Position numbers and translations under genes: made by a program. From contig NC_030681.2 of the NCBI RefSeq assembly GCF_000004195.4, forward strand, positions 3,214,982 through 3,278,981: a stretch of 64,000 nt of DNA, in the 5' to 3' direction. The notes beneath the pieces were generated by a model. The model had not been told where the DNA came from. It saw nothing but the letters and a program-made list of their open reading frames with translations, and searched no databases. Shown piece after piece: positions 34,889 through 46,392 of this stretch. Source of the DNA: Xenopus tropicalis. Taxonomy: Eukaryota > Chordata > Amphibia > Anura > Pipidae. How positions within the stretch are numbered: position 1 is the first letter of the stretch; every line of letters starts with the position of its first letter.

Positions 34889-35377
34889 TTAAAGGGCCAG
34901 TAACACCAGGAATTAAATGGCGCTAAATGCGTCCGTTCGCACTTCTGCAGATCTGCCGCCATTTTTGGGGGTTCGGGCGAACCCCCGAATCCATCCCAAT
35001 GGATTCGGCCAAATACTGAACCGAATCCACAGCGCGCAGCAATTTTTTTTCCCCCCTAACATTCAACCCTTCCAAATCCTAATTAGCATATGCTAATTTA
35101 TGCTAATTTGGTTTTGGTTCGGCCAGAATCCTGGATTCGGTGCATCGCTAATTTCTATAAAGTGTGATATTTGTATGAGGAAATCCCTGTACTGTTGCTT
35201 GTAGGGCTTTTAGAAATGAATATGAACCCTCTAGGCTTCCATTGGAGACAGGGCGGGGCTTTGTACAAAGATGGCTGAACACAGCAGAGCTGAAAATCAC
35301 TATAAAAACCAGGCTTTCTGCTTAAAGGAAGCAATTTTATATGGATCCGTTCATTTCTGGTGTTACTGGCCCTTTAA
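34889..35377. mobile_element. TTAA-flanked MITE with perfect 17-bp inverted repeats
   Basis: Left end TTAA-AGGGCCAGTAACACCAG; right end CTGGTGTTACTGGCCCT-TTAA. The 17-bp ends are perfect inverted repeats and are bordered by TTAA. Family type recognised from Xenopus. Its middle is interrupted by a second, hAT-like element. Confidence 0.88.
34960..35150. mobile_element. hAT-like MITE nested in the TTAA MITE
   Basis: Rich in TTCGG/CCGAA words: GGATTCGGCCAAATACTGAA, TTGGTTCGGCCAGAATCC and the end GGATTCGGTGCATCGCTA, whose complement TAGCGATGCACCGAATCC is close to hAT-type termini common in Xenopus. The left terminus is degraded, so exact limits and target duplication are undetermined. Confidence 0.65.
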
Positions 35378-35624
35378 TAACTGGGCCCCAATAGGTCTAT
35401 ATATTGGCAGATGGGGGGGCGGCCAACAGATGCACAGAGGCAGCAGTTCTATGTCACGGCGGCCATTGCTTAAGATAGAAGGTGTTGCTGGTATTTCTGT
35501 GTGCCCCCCTACCCCGGGGCCACCCCACCTGTTATCAGGGGGCACATATTCAGCTGGAATAACAACAAGGCACCTCCATCTCGGGCTGACGTGGGGGGGG
35601 GGGTCCCTGCTCTCTGCAGAGTAG

Positions 35625-35762
35625 ATTCTCTCCATTAGCCGAGCCGCCAGTTAGTGCGCAGACCGGCCTTTGGGGGTCAAGCTCATTGAGTGAATTCTCT
35701 CCATTAGCTGAGCCGCCAGTTAGTGCGCAGACCGGCCTTTGGGGGTCAAGCTCATTGTGGAA
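35625..35762. repeat. 69-bp direct tandem pair
   Basis: Two copies of ATTCTCTCCATTAGC(C/T)GAG, CCGCCAGTTAGTGCGCAGAC, CGGCCTTTGGGGGTCAAGCT, differing at one base. A simple recent tandem duplication inside the presumed 3' UTR. Confidence 0.9.
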
Positions 35763-36929
35763 CCGATCTAAGGGCTTTTATTGGGTGTTATTGGATATTG
35801 CGTGCACTTAGAGCTTCCCCTCGTTGCTATGGGGCAGAACCTGTCTGTACAACCGGGGGCCCCAGTTATGGGCCCCCATTATAATCTTCTACAAGCACTT
35901 TATATGGAAATGAACTTGTGTATAAGCTAAAGGAATGAAGTAGCTACGTGTTAGTGTCCAACTCTCCAACGGTCTTCCTCATACCATCCCTGAACGTTCT
36001 ATTGGAGATGTCTCTCGGCCAGTGGTGCCGCCATTGCGCCAGAATTCCCATCATCTGATTTATGGTGGAATTTTAGATACTTTGTTAGAAGGTGGTCAAT
36101 GAGCTTCTATCGTAGCCGACAGTTGGACGACCTTCCCATCAACAGATGAACTAAGGCTCAGTGCCAGCGGGAGAGTTGGGCAGAGACGGGTTTTGTATAA
36201 CTGCCAACATTCTATATACAAAGTTCTCTGCACCCCCTTCTCTTGCCAGTTGCACGGCTGGAGTTGCCCATCCTATGGGTTGTATGAGGCTATTAAGGTG
36301 CCATCAGCTATAACTGGGCCAGTGGGCAACTCAGATCAGATTCTGTAGTAGAGTTGCCATTTCATGTCTTGGATGACCAATCTTGGGGAGTCACGCCCAA
36401 CTGGAGGACTCGGACACCATTTTAGCCAGTGTTGACTTGCAGATCTCTTGGCATCTTAATGGGGTAATTACTTGAGAAATTACTTTCCTGTTTTCCCAGC
36501 AAGGTAAGATGGTTCCTGCTGACACAACCCCACCACCCCCCGGGCCCAGAGCCCAAACCAGAGAATGTTGCCAGTAAAGGGGCAATGATAGCGCGAGGGA
36601 CTGGATTTATTATCTGTAGGTCTGACCGTAGTTTAGTTGTGTGATGTCCATTGCATGGAACTACCAGCGGCACAATTGCACTATGTCACGACCCTCCTCC
36701 CCTGTCCCGGGCACAGTCTCTGGCATGGACCTCGTGCTTCAGACCTGTGTGAGGTTTTACATTGGAAATTAAATCATTCCAGATTCAGGGCTTTGCGATT
36801 TTATGGTTCAGCATCTGGAACCTTTGAGACATTTAGAGTTCCTGAGTAGCAGTCCATCTGCAGTGTCTGTAACTGTAGCGCCATTAAGGGATCTGTAGGC
36901 CCTGTGGCTCTTTAAAGATCTGCAACCTC

Positions 36930-37975
36930 TTTGGTTGTCATCTCTTTGAGGCTATTGAACTTTTTTGGCTTGTCATCTCTTTGAGGGATCTGCAACCTCT
37001 GTGGCTGCCCAGCTCTTTAAGAGATCTACCTCTATCGTTATACATGTCTTTGAGGGACCTCAAACCATCCCATCCCATGAGGGATCTGCAATCTCTGTGG
37101 TTGTCCATCTCTTTGAGAGATTTTCTACTTCAGTGGTTGTCCATCTCTTTGAGGGATCTGCAATCTCTGTGGTTGTCGATCTTCTTGAGAGATCTTCTAC
37201 TTCTCTGGTTGTCCATCACTTTGAACTATCCCATCCCATCCCATGAGGGATCTGCAATCTCTGTGGTTGCACATCTCTTTGAGAGATCTTCAACCTGTTT
37301 GTCCATCTCTTTGAGGGATCTGCAATCTCTGTGGTTGCCAATCTCTTTGAGAGATCTTCAACCTGTTTGTCCATCTCTTTGAGGGATCTGCAGCAGTCTC
37401 TGTGGCTGTCCATCTCTTTGAGAGATTTTCTACTTCGGTAGTTGTCCATCTCTTTGAGGGATCTGCAGTCTCTGTGGTTGTCGATCTTCTTGAGAGAGCT
37501 TCTACTTCTGTGGTTGTCCATCAGTTTGAGGGATCTGCAATTTCTGTGGTTGTCCATCACTTTGAACCATCTCATGAGGGATCTACAGTCTCTGTGGTTG
37601 TCTATCCCTGAGGGATCTGCAAACTCTGTGGTTGTCCATGCCTGAGGGATCTGCAAACTCGGTGGTTGTCCATCCCTGAGGGATCTGCAAACTCTGTGGT
37701 TGTCCATCCCTGAGGGATCTGCAGTCTCTGTGGTTGTCCATCTCTTTTAGAGATCTTCAACCTGTTTGTCCATCTCTTTGATGGATCTGCAATCTTTGTG
37801 GTTGTCCATCCCTGAGGGATCTGCAGTCTCTGTGGTTGTCAGTCTCTTTGATAGATCTTCAACTTCTTTAGTTGGCCATGCGTTCTGCAATCGCTTTGGT
37901 TGCCCATCTCTTTGAAAGATCTTCAGCCTCTGTGATTGTCCATCTCTTTGAGGGATCTGCAATCAATATCTATAT
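36930..37975. repeat. Diverged ~36-bp repeat array (GAGGGATCTGCAA..)
   Basis: About 28 diverged units of roughly 36 bp with core CTTTGAGGGATCTGCAATCT and CTGTGGTTGTCCATCT. Units vary in length and sequence more than in any other array here, so it is older. Further blocks of the same repeat lie at 39729-40145 and 40396-40490. Confidence 0.92.
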
Positions 37976-38852
37976 CCGTTTTACTGATTTTAATAAATTG
38001 CAGTGGCTTTCACTCTCTAGGTTGACGGTAAGTGTCTTTGAGGGTATTTAAGGTCAGTATCTCAGGCCATTTGCTATATTCTTGCCCCTTTGATGACAAT
38101 AATCCTACATGAACTGTGTTGAGTTTTGTGGTGAGTGAAGTCTGTTCCGACGGTGCAGGACTTTCTTCATAAAAGCTTAAATAATAAATATGGTACTAGT
38201 GTATGATTGGCAGACAGGGTATTTTTGTAACATAGGACTAAGGGCGATGGCAACGTAGCCTGTCTGGATGTTCCGTAGCTCCACTAGTGGGCGACAGATG
38301 GTTGGGATAACTTATGGGTCATCACTTGAAAGCACAACTTATTGGGTGTTTGAGTGGCGATCATCTGACCTGCATCGGGGAAGGAAAATAAAGTGACTCC
38401 TGTTGCTCCGTCGCCCCCTGGTGGAGCTGATAAACACCCCGGGCTCATCTAGACTCTCTGTATGTGCCATTGGTCCTACACAGTCTGTCAACCGAGCAGT
38501 TTCAGATTCCAGGGAAATCTTGGGTCAGGAATCTGAGCTCTTCATAGAAGCACTCGGGGTCAGGGTGGACCTTGGGCGACTCTGGACATTTTTGAGTTGA
38601 GAAGCTTCTCCCTGTCTATTGAACCTCACACCAGCTCTTCATTGCATTTCCCTATGGACCCCGGAGTCGCCGTTGTTCTTCGACGCGGATGGAGTTTTCT
38701 CTCCCACTGTTTTGAGTTCCGCAGATAAACGCTCAGAGGAGAAGCGAAACGCGTTGTGTATTTATTTCCATGTTGCAGAACTGTCACATGACTAATATAT
38801 TTGCAGATATTTAAAGTACGCACATTTGTAAAGCCGGTGATGTGATTTTGCA

Positions 38853-38858
38853 AATAAA
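38853..38858 (+). other. Candidate poly(A) signal AATAAA
   Basis: AATAAA followed within 20-30 bases by GTTGTTTTGTGTTTC. Probably the distal end of btbd9, but the preceding segment (AAGCGAAACGCGTTGTG at about 38743) has the look of an interspersed element common in amphibians, so the signal could belong to that element instead. Confidence 0.4.
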
Positions 38859-38879
38859 GTTGTTTTGTGTTTCTAACTT

Positions 38880-39728
38880 TCTCCGTGACTCGGTCTCTTA
38901 CTTGTCCCGGGGCTGAGAATGGGAATCCGATTAATAAGGAGATGGTTTCTGAACATCCCACGTTCCCAACCGTGTTTTCCTTTCTTTCCAGCCCTACAAA
39001 CCAAGGCGGGGCTCCTAACCGACCAACCAGCTTTAGTCAGATATGTGTAGCCATCTTGTAGTATCTAATAATATCAGGATTGGAAGGTATTTCAGTAGGG
39101 GGAGTGAGAAGGGCGTCAAGGAGCAAGTAGTTCATCTCGACCCGTTACCCAAACTCCAGCACTGATGGAGTTTAGAACCCACTGAAGTTGGTCAGAAACT
39201 TGTGGACACAACACCAAACAAGAGATTCCTTTGCCAGTCGAGAGAGAGTTTTGCTTTAACCGTTGAAGTGTTGGATAACTATCGCTTGGGGGCCCCTTGC
39301 AGAGCAGAGACAATCCATAGCCTGGGATTTTACTCCAGGCAAAATCAGTACGTAAGGAGCCTCAGCCAGAGGAGAGAAGGTATATTGAAATGACAATGAA
39401 ATTTGGATGGGAACCTTCATAAAGTGCCCAGTTACCCCTGACCAGTTCCTACACTTTACTGCGAATACAAAATGGGTGATGGCACAGCTGCATTGGAGGG
39501 TATTTTAGCCCCATAAAGCTGCCCATACACAGACAGATCCAGATCCCACTTGGGCATACTCTTGGAATATTAGAATGAGGATCAGCCCTATAGATCAGAA
39601 TGGGTCAGAAGCTGACACTGGACTTGAGTAATTAGTTCTAAGGTAACAGAGAGTGAATTCCATATTCACATGGTTTTACAGTGGGACTTCTCCTTCTGAT
39701 AATAAAGCACTAAATGTGTCTAGAGAAC
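38880..39728. other. Unique intergenic sequence
   Basis: Single-copy; no coding signal or known element recognised. Confidence 0.45.
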
Positions 39729-40145
39729 ATCTCTTTGAGGGATCTGCAATCTCTGTGGTTGTCCAACTCTTTGAGAGATTTTCTACTTCGGTGGTTGTCC
39801 ATCACTTTTAACCATCCCATCCCATGAGGGATCTGCAATCTCTGTGGATCTTCATCTCTTTGAGAGATTTTCTACTTCGGTGGTTGTCCATCTCTTTGAG
39901 GGATCTGCAATCTCTGTGGTTGTCGATCTTCTTGAGAGATCTTCTACTTCTCTGGTTGTCCATCACTTTGAACCATCCCATCCTATGAGGGATCTGCAAT
40001 CTCTGTGGTTGCCCATCTCTTTGAGAGATCTTCAACCTGTTTGTCAATCTCTTTGAGGGATCTGCAATCTCTGTGGTTGTCCATCTCTTTGAGGGATCTG
40101 CAGTCCCTGTGGTTGTCCATCCCTGAGGGATCTGCAAACTCTGTG
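39729..40145. repeat. Second block of the ~36-bp repeat
   Basis: Eleven or so units with GAGGGATCTGCAATCTCTGT and GGTTGTCCATCTCTTTGAG, as in the array at 36930. The order of variant units (ACTTTGAACCATCCCATCC, TCTTCTTGAGAGATCTTCTA) matches part of the first array, so this looks like a copied block rather than an independent expansion. Confidence 0.9.
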
Positions 40146-40755
40146 GTATAAAGCACTGAATGTGTCTAGAGAACAGGATTTTGTGGCCCTAGAATTGCAT
40201 TTCTTATTGAAGGTTCGAACCTGCTTCTAGAAGCCCAGTACAGTATTATAGCTTGGCCCAAAGGAACAGGAGGAATGTGTGAAGCCCAGGACAGTGGGAC
40301 CTACTGAGACAAGAGCAGGAGAAGATGGTGCCAGTGGGGCACAAGGATATTGGTCAGGGGGTTATGTAGGGTTGGGTTCATCAGGTCTTTAATGCTTTGA
40401 GAGATTTTCTACTTCGGTGGTTGTCCATCTCTTTGAGGGATCTACAATCTCTGTGGTTGTCCATCCCTGAGGGATCTGCAAACTCTGTGGTATAAAGCAC
40501 TGAATGTGTCTAGAGAACAGAATTTTGTGGCCCTTGCATTTCTAAACCTGCCTCTAGAACGCAGTACAGAACCAACTGCCTTTAGCACATTATAGCTTGG
40601 CCCAAATGAACAGGAGAAATGTGTGAAGCCAAGGACAGTGGGACCTACTGAAGCAAGAGCAGGAGAAGATGGTGCCAGTCGGGCACAAGGATATGGGGTT
40701 AAATATAAGCCTTGGTCAGGGTGGGGTTATGTCGGGGTGGGTTCATCAGGTCTTT
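40146..40755. repeat. Diverged tandem duplication (about 0.3 kb units)
   Basis: 40146-40395 and 40493-40755 both begin TATAAAGCACTGAATGTGTC and TAGAGAACAG, and share ATTATAGCTTGGCCCAAA, GGACAGTGGGACCTACTGA, GAGCAGGAGAAGATGGTGCC and GGGTTCATCAGGTCTTT. A short block of the 36-bp repeat (40396-40490) lies between them. A third partial start, ATAAAGCACTAAATGTGTC, is at 39703, so the unit is repeat block plus this segment. Confidence 0.85.
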
Positions 40756-41597
40756 CATGCTTTTTACTGATACATTTCTCGGTTCTGTTAGAGAGAAATC
40801 GCCTCCGTTCCACTCGTTTCCTTGTCTAAACGTTACCGTGACGTTCGGCCTCACTGGGGTCCAAGAGAAAGATAAGAGGAAACGAGACGATATTATTCTT
40901 GTTTCAAGCGACACGAGACGTTGCCAGGCAGGTCGTGTCTGCGGTTTCAATTCTCAGCCTCTTCCAGGCACCGCGACGGCTGCCAATTTATATGCACCTA
41001 CGGGCCCTGCTGAGGAATTAATACCTTATGGTGAGCAATTACACAGCCCGGCGCCGCTCGGGGCCCGAAGAGCAAAGCAGCCACGGGAAGAGCGCTCCGT
41101 ATTCCCACGCCGGCTCTTTGTCTGAGCAGAACATATTAAAGGCTCTCTGCCGGTTTCCCTGCCGTGGCTGATATAGTGGGTCACTGACAGCCGCTCCGCC
41201 GCACATATTAACGAAGGCCAATAACGCGGAGGCTGAAAGCGACGAATCCCTCTCGGAAGGAAGAGAAGAGGATTAAAACCCACCGCCGCGCCGCGCAGAA
41301 GCCAAAGGTAATGGTTTAATTAAGATATTTCTAAAAATGCTCCCACTTCTGTTACAAACCGTTTAATTTCAAGGACGTCGGTGCCGCGTGGCTCGGAATA
41401 AAGTTACTGGGGGTCGGGGGGGAGGGAAGCGGGAACTTCTGAAGGGCTTTCTCTCACCGGCCGACTCCCCCAGTGGCTTCTGGTTCATTCCCAATGATTA
41501 TGGGGATAGTCCCCCCTTTGTGCCACTTCAACGCACCCTCAGCTCTTCCCGAGCACCCAATGGGTGTCCACGAAAACGATCCTTAGGTCCAACTTAC
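40756..41597. other. Unique intergenic sequence, CpG-rich
   Basis: 40930-41300 has many CpG dinucleotides (GAGACGATATT, CCCGGCGCCGCTCGG, CGCCGCGCCGCGCAG). It could be a CpG island of an unknown transcript or a conserved element. No exon recognised. Confidence 0.35.
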
Positions 41598-41812
41598 CTG
41601 CTACAACTTACCGAGATACTTACCTGCTACAACTTACTGAGATACTTACCTGCTACAACTTACTGAGATATTTACCTGCTACAACTTACTGAGATACTTA
41701 CCTGCTACAACTTACCGAGATACTTACCTGCTACAACTTACTGAGATATTTACCTACTACAACTTACCAAGATACTTATGTGCTACAACTTACTAAGATA
41801 CTTACTGAGGTT
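41598..41812. repeat. 26-bp repeat (about eight copies)
   Basis: Unit CTGCTACAACTTACTGAGAT plus ACTTAC, decaying to the right. Confidence 0.93.
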
Positions 41813-42384
41813 TATGGAGCCAAACTGGGGCTCGGCGACCTACTTACACTCCAGTTGACCGGCTGTGTCCCAGATACATTGTGGACAATCTGCTGCCCCT
41901 ACTGGGGTATCTAGTGATCTGTTTGATACAATATTACATCTGCTTGAGTCGCTATGATGGTGGGTGGCAACTAGGGTATTAACCCTTTATGTTCTCCTTG
42001 GCTCCTATAGTAACGACCCTGATCCCACGTCTCACAAATACACCTACGTTTAGGTCTTAATAGTCCTCATTCCTCAGACTCCCATTTCCCCCCGGGGCAT
42101 GGCTTACATATGGATCAGGAAGGTCCTCCTCCCACCCAAGTACCTACAGACCCAATCTATGGTTCCCAGTAAGAGAAGAGCTACACGAGGCTCCTTGGGA
42201 AGAAGTTGACCTTCACTCAAAGTCTCAGTTACAGAACAGACTTGATGCCAAAGCTCAAATGTTCCCGGCATGATGTGCCCCTTTTTACTTGGGTCCAATT
42301 CACCCTTTGCATGGACCCAGCTTCATTCTGCCCCAGTAGTCGGGCATGTTATTGGCACAAACCACTGTATGTTATATAAATGGC
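41813..42384. other. Unique intergenic sequence
   Basis: Single-copy; nothing recognised. Confidence 0.45.
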
Positions 42385-43485
42385 CCCCCCTATACTCCTG
42401 CACCCCCAAACCTTGGGGATAATGATCTGTATCTCACACATATATTGTACATCAGTCAGGGACCCCACTGGCCCCCCTATACTCCTGCACCCCCAAACCT
42501 TGGGGATAATGATCTGTATCTCACACATATATTGTACATCAGTCAGGGACCCCACTGGCCCCCCTATACTCCTGCACCCCCAAACCTTGGGGATAATGAT
42601 CTGTATCTCACACATATATTGTACATCAGTCAGGGACCCCACTGGCCCCCCTATACTCCTGCACCCCCAAACCTTGGGGATAATGATCTATATCTCACAC
42701 ATATATTGATATTGTACATCAGTCAGGGACCCCACTGGCCCCCCTATACTCCTGCACCCCCAAACCTTGGGGATAAGGATCTGTATCTCACACATATATT
42801 GTACATCAGTCAGGGGCCCCACTGGCCCCCCTATACTCCTGCACCCCCAAACCTTGGGGATAAGGATCTGTATCTCACACATATATTGATATTGTACATC
42901 AGTCAGGGACCCCACTGGCCCCCCTATACTCCTACACCCCCAAACCTTGGGGATAATGATCTGCATCTCACACATATATTGATATTGTACATCAGTCAGG
43001 GACCCCACTGGCCCCCCTATACTCCTACACCCCCAAACCTTGGGGATAATGATCTGCATCTCACACATATATTGATATTGTACATCAGTCAGGGGCCCCA
43101 CTGGCCCCCCTATACTCCTGCACCCCCAAACCTTGGGGATAATGATCTGTATCTCACACATATATTGATATTGTACATCAGTCAGGGATCCCACTGGCCC
43201 CCCTATACTCCTACACCCCCAAAACTTGGGGATAATGATCTGCATCTCACACATATATTGATATTGTACATCAGTCAGGGGCCCCACTGGCCCCCCTATA
43301 CTCCTACACCCCCAAACCTTGGGGATAATGATCTGCATCTCACACATATATTGATATTGTACATCAGTCAGGGGCCCCACTGGCCCCCCTATACTCCTGC
43401 ACCCCCAAACCTTGGGGATAATGATCTGTATCTCACACATATATTGTACATCAGTCAGGGACCCCACTGGCCCCCCTATACTCCG
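42385..43485. repeat. 87/93-bp minisatellite (about 12 copies)
   Basis: Unit CCCCTATACTCCTGCACCCC, CAAACCTTGGGGATAATGAT, CTGTATCTCACACATATATT, GTACATCAGTCAGGGACCCC, ACTGGCC. About half of the copies have an extra GATATT (93 bp). Both lengths are multiples of three, so a + frame of 426 codons (42346-43626) and a - frame of 308 codons stay open. I read this as coincidence: no homology and both strands open. Confidence 0.93.
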
Positions 43486-44044
43486 GGCCCCAGAAGCTGC
43501 TGTTACCGGGGGGGGGGGGCCGTGAGTATGAGTGGGGGGGTTCTGTATGGGCGCAGAACAGATGCCGTCTCTCGGCTGCTTTGGGATAATGTCAGACTCT
43601 TTAATATAAACCAAAATCTTTCATGAAAGTGCCAATTACCCACCTGCTGCAGATATTACATTTAATGCCACATTTATGAGTTCTGTTTAATTGGAACAAA
43701 GAGATAATAAATCAGTTACTAATCTCACGCGGTCACATGACTGGCACAGCAGCCGAATTCTGCAGTAAGTTGCAGTTGAACGTGGCGGTGAATTTATATT
43801 GAGATCCGTTCTGTTGGTTTCCTCCCACAATGCTTTGCACACCCTCTGGGTTTTTCTGTCAGTCTGATCTGCTCCGTGTTACTCTGTGAAATGTTCCTTT
43901 CTTCCTACAGGGGTTCCAGGGTGGGGGTCTCACAGGGGCCCAGAAACATCACCACAATGACTCTGCATACTGAGTGTATTCAACTGCCCAGTCCAACATA
44001 AGCAATAAAGTCCTATGGCCCAAGGTACAATTACAACCCTCAGT
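43486..44044. other. Unique intergenic sequence
   Basis: Single-copy, with G runs near 43510 and 43540. No gene recognised. Confidence 0.45.
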
Positions 44045-44935
44045 ATCTCCATCTTGTCCTACTGTCTCCATCTTGTCCTACTGTCTCCATCTTGTCCTAC
44101 TGTCTCCATCTTGTCCTACTGTCTCCATCTTGTCCTACTGTCTCCATCTTGCCCTACTGTCCCCATCTTGTCCTACTGTCCCCATCTTGCCCTATTGTCT
44201 CCATCTTGCCCTACTGTCTCCCTCTTGCCCTACTGTCTCCATCTTGCCCTACTGTCCCCATCTTGCCCTACTGTCTCCATCTTGTCCTACTGTCTCCATC
44301 TTGTCCTACTGTCCCCATCTTGTCCTACTGTCCCCATCTTGCCCTATTGTCTCCATCTTGCCCTACTGTCTCCATCTTGCCCTACTGTCTCCATCTTGCC
44401 CTACTGTCTCCATCTTGCCCTACTGTCTCCATCTTGCCCTACTGTCCCCATCTTGCCCTACTGTCTCCATCTTGCCCTACTGTCTCCATCTTGCCCTACT
44501 GTCTCCATCTTGCCCTACTGTCTCCATCTTGCCCTACTGTCTCCATCTTGCCCTACTGTCTCCACCTTGCCCTACTGTCTCCACCTTGCCCTACTGTCTC
44601 CACCTTGCCCTACTGTCTCCACCTTGCCCTACTGTCTCCACCTTGCCCTACTGTCCCCACCTTGCCCTACTGTCTCCACCTTGTCCTACTGTATCCATCT
44701 TGCCCTACTGTCTCCATCTTGCCCTACTGTCTCCATCTTGCCCTACTGTCTCCATCTTGCCCTACTGTCTCCATCTTGTCCTACTGTCTCCATCTTGTCC
44801 TACTGTCCCCATCTTGTCCTACTGTCTCCATCTTGCCCTACTGTCTCCATCTTGTCCTACTGTCTCCATCTTGCCCTACTGTCCCCATCTTGCCCTACTG
44901 TCTCCATCTTGCCCTACTGTCTCCATCATGTTCTA
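44045..44935 (-). repeat. 19-bp minisatellite, family A, array 3 (inverted)
   Basis: About 47 units of TACTGTCTCCATCTTGCCC, the reverse complement of the unit at 2571 and 31996. A central block of units uses CCACCTTG instead of CCATCTTG. All + frames are open (over 300 codons) because the unit lacks stops. Confidence 0.95.
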
Positions 44936-46065
44936 AGTCCCAGAAGATCTTCGTTACGCTTATGGGGCCCTTGGAGCAGCGCCCGTGGCCTAAACATCAC
45001 ATGTTGTCACTAATGACATCACTGTGGACGCTCAGATCTGAAACTGTCCCAGAGATAACGGAGTAAATGGAACCGTTGCCTCCTCATTTCCATCCGTTCG
45101 TCCTTTCCCGCCTCCCGCTCCGCACCGTAAAGCTCAATTATCCCCGGAATGTTCTGTCTTTGCTGTGAAATTGTCTCGTTTCTCTATAATTCCCATTGTA
45201 TCCGGATAATCAAATAACAGCGGCATAAAACTGCTCCGGGGCCCACAGTCCGTGTCGCGCTGCTAAACGGCTGCTGATTGACACGGCCGGGGCGCCAAAC
45301 CCGAAGCGGAGAATTTATGGTGCGAGTAAAAATGAAAATACGAGAGCGCGGTCGCGGAATTAGCTTTACGGCCGCCATTTATTAGTCGCAGAGAGAAAGT
45401 CTCGAGGTTCCGGAGGGTTTAATGGAGCCAATTTATCAGCTGCGGAACCCCAGGCGCTCGGACAAATCAGTTTAATGGGGCCACATTGTATATCGTTATT
45501 GTGCGTCTGTGCTACAATGGCAGTAACAGCTCAGCGCCGCGGTTCCGCTCCCCCGGATCCAATTCCCCGGCGCCCGAGGGGCGAATAACAGCGCCGTTCC
45601 CTCGGAATCGTTGGGTCGCACATTCATTCAGGCAAATATCCCGCCCAATGAGAGGCTTGGACTGCGCGATGCACCAGCAGAGCCAATCAGAACATAGGAG
45701 CCAATTACAAACTGTGCCTGGTCTGCGGATTCATGGAGGCCACAGAAGGGTTAATAATCGCACTGACGCCGTGATCCCCCCGGCTGCGCCGTTCCTGCCT
45801 GAGCCCCAGCGTCGTTATCCAATGATTTGTCATCTTTCTCTTAATTGTTTTGTTTTGGGCCTCGGGAATCTGTAACAATCGTGTTAATGAGGCGCCGGCA
45901 GCGAATCGACTCCTGAGCCGCAACGTGACACTCGCCCCCCGGCACATGGGGAGGAGCCACCGGCACCGCCATTAGGCCTAGAAATACTGCCTAGGGGGGC
46001 CTGCAGGGCAACAAAAGGTAGATACAAACAGCAGCAGGGTATAACTGCACTCTCATAGGGGGATA
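44936..46065. other. Unique intergenic sequence with CpG-rich core
   Basis: 45220-45620 is dense in CpG (GTCCGTGTCGCGCTGC, GAGAGCGCGGTCGCGGAATT, CAGCGCCGCGGTTCCGC), strongly unlike its neighbours. It may be an orphan CpG island or conserved element. I see no exon. Confidence 0.4.
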
Positions 46066-46392
46066 ATGGGGCAAGATGGAGACGGTGGGGCAAGATGGAG
46101 ACGGTGGGGCAAGATGGGGACGGTGGGGCAAGATGGGGACGGTGGGGCAAGATGGGGACGGTGGGGCAAGATGGGGACGGTGGGGCAAGATGGGGACGGT
46201 GGGGCAAGATGGGGACGGTGGGGCAAGATGGGGACGGTGGGGCAAGATGGAGACGGTGGGGCAAGATGGAGACGGTGGGGCAAGATGGAGACGGTGGGGC
46301 AAGATGGAGACGGTGGGGACAAGATGGAGACGGTGGGGCAAGATGGGGACAGTGGGGCAAGATGGGGACAGTGGGGCAAGATGGAGACAGTC
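46066..46392 (+). repeat. 19-bp minisatellite, family A, array 4
   Basis: About 17 units of GGGCAAGATGGGGACGGTG, a G-richer variant of the family unit (CGGTGGGG in place of CAGTAGGG). The final units revert to ACAGTGGGG. Confidence 0.95.

Larger units (their letters stand above)
33166..38876 (+). other. btbd9: Presumed btbd9 3' UTR (extent uncertain)
   Basis: Follows the stop codon without another recognisable exon. The first usable signals are weak: CATAAA at 34280 and ATTAAA at 34912 and 36768. Canonical AATAAA occurs at 37992 and at 38853; the latter is followed by GTTGTTTTGTGTTTC, a good GU-rich downstream element. The interval contains a nested MITE (34889-35377), a 69-bp tandem pair (about 35625-35762) and a 36-bp repeat array (36930-37975). 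Whether the transcript really reaches 38.9 kb cannot be settled from sequence. Confidence 0.45.

Noticed and set aside
40211..40222. GGTTCGAACC, like a tRNA T-arm
   Set aside because: No acceptor stem, D-arm or anticodon arm can be built around it, and the paralogous segment at about 40545 lacks it.
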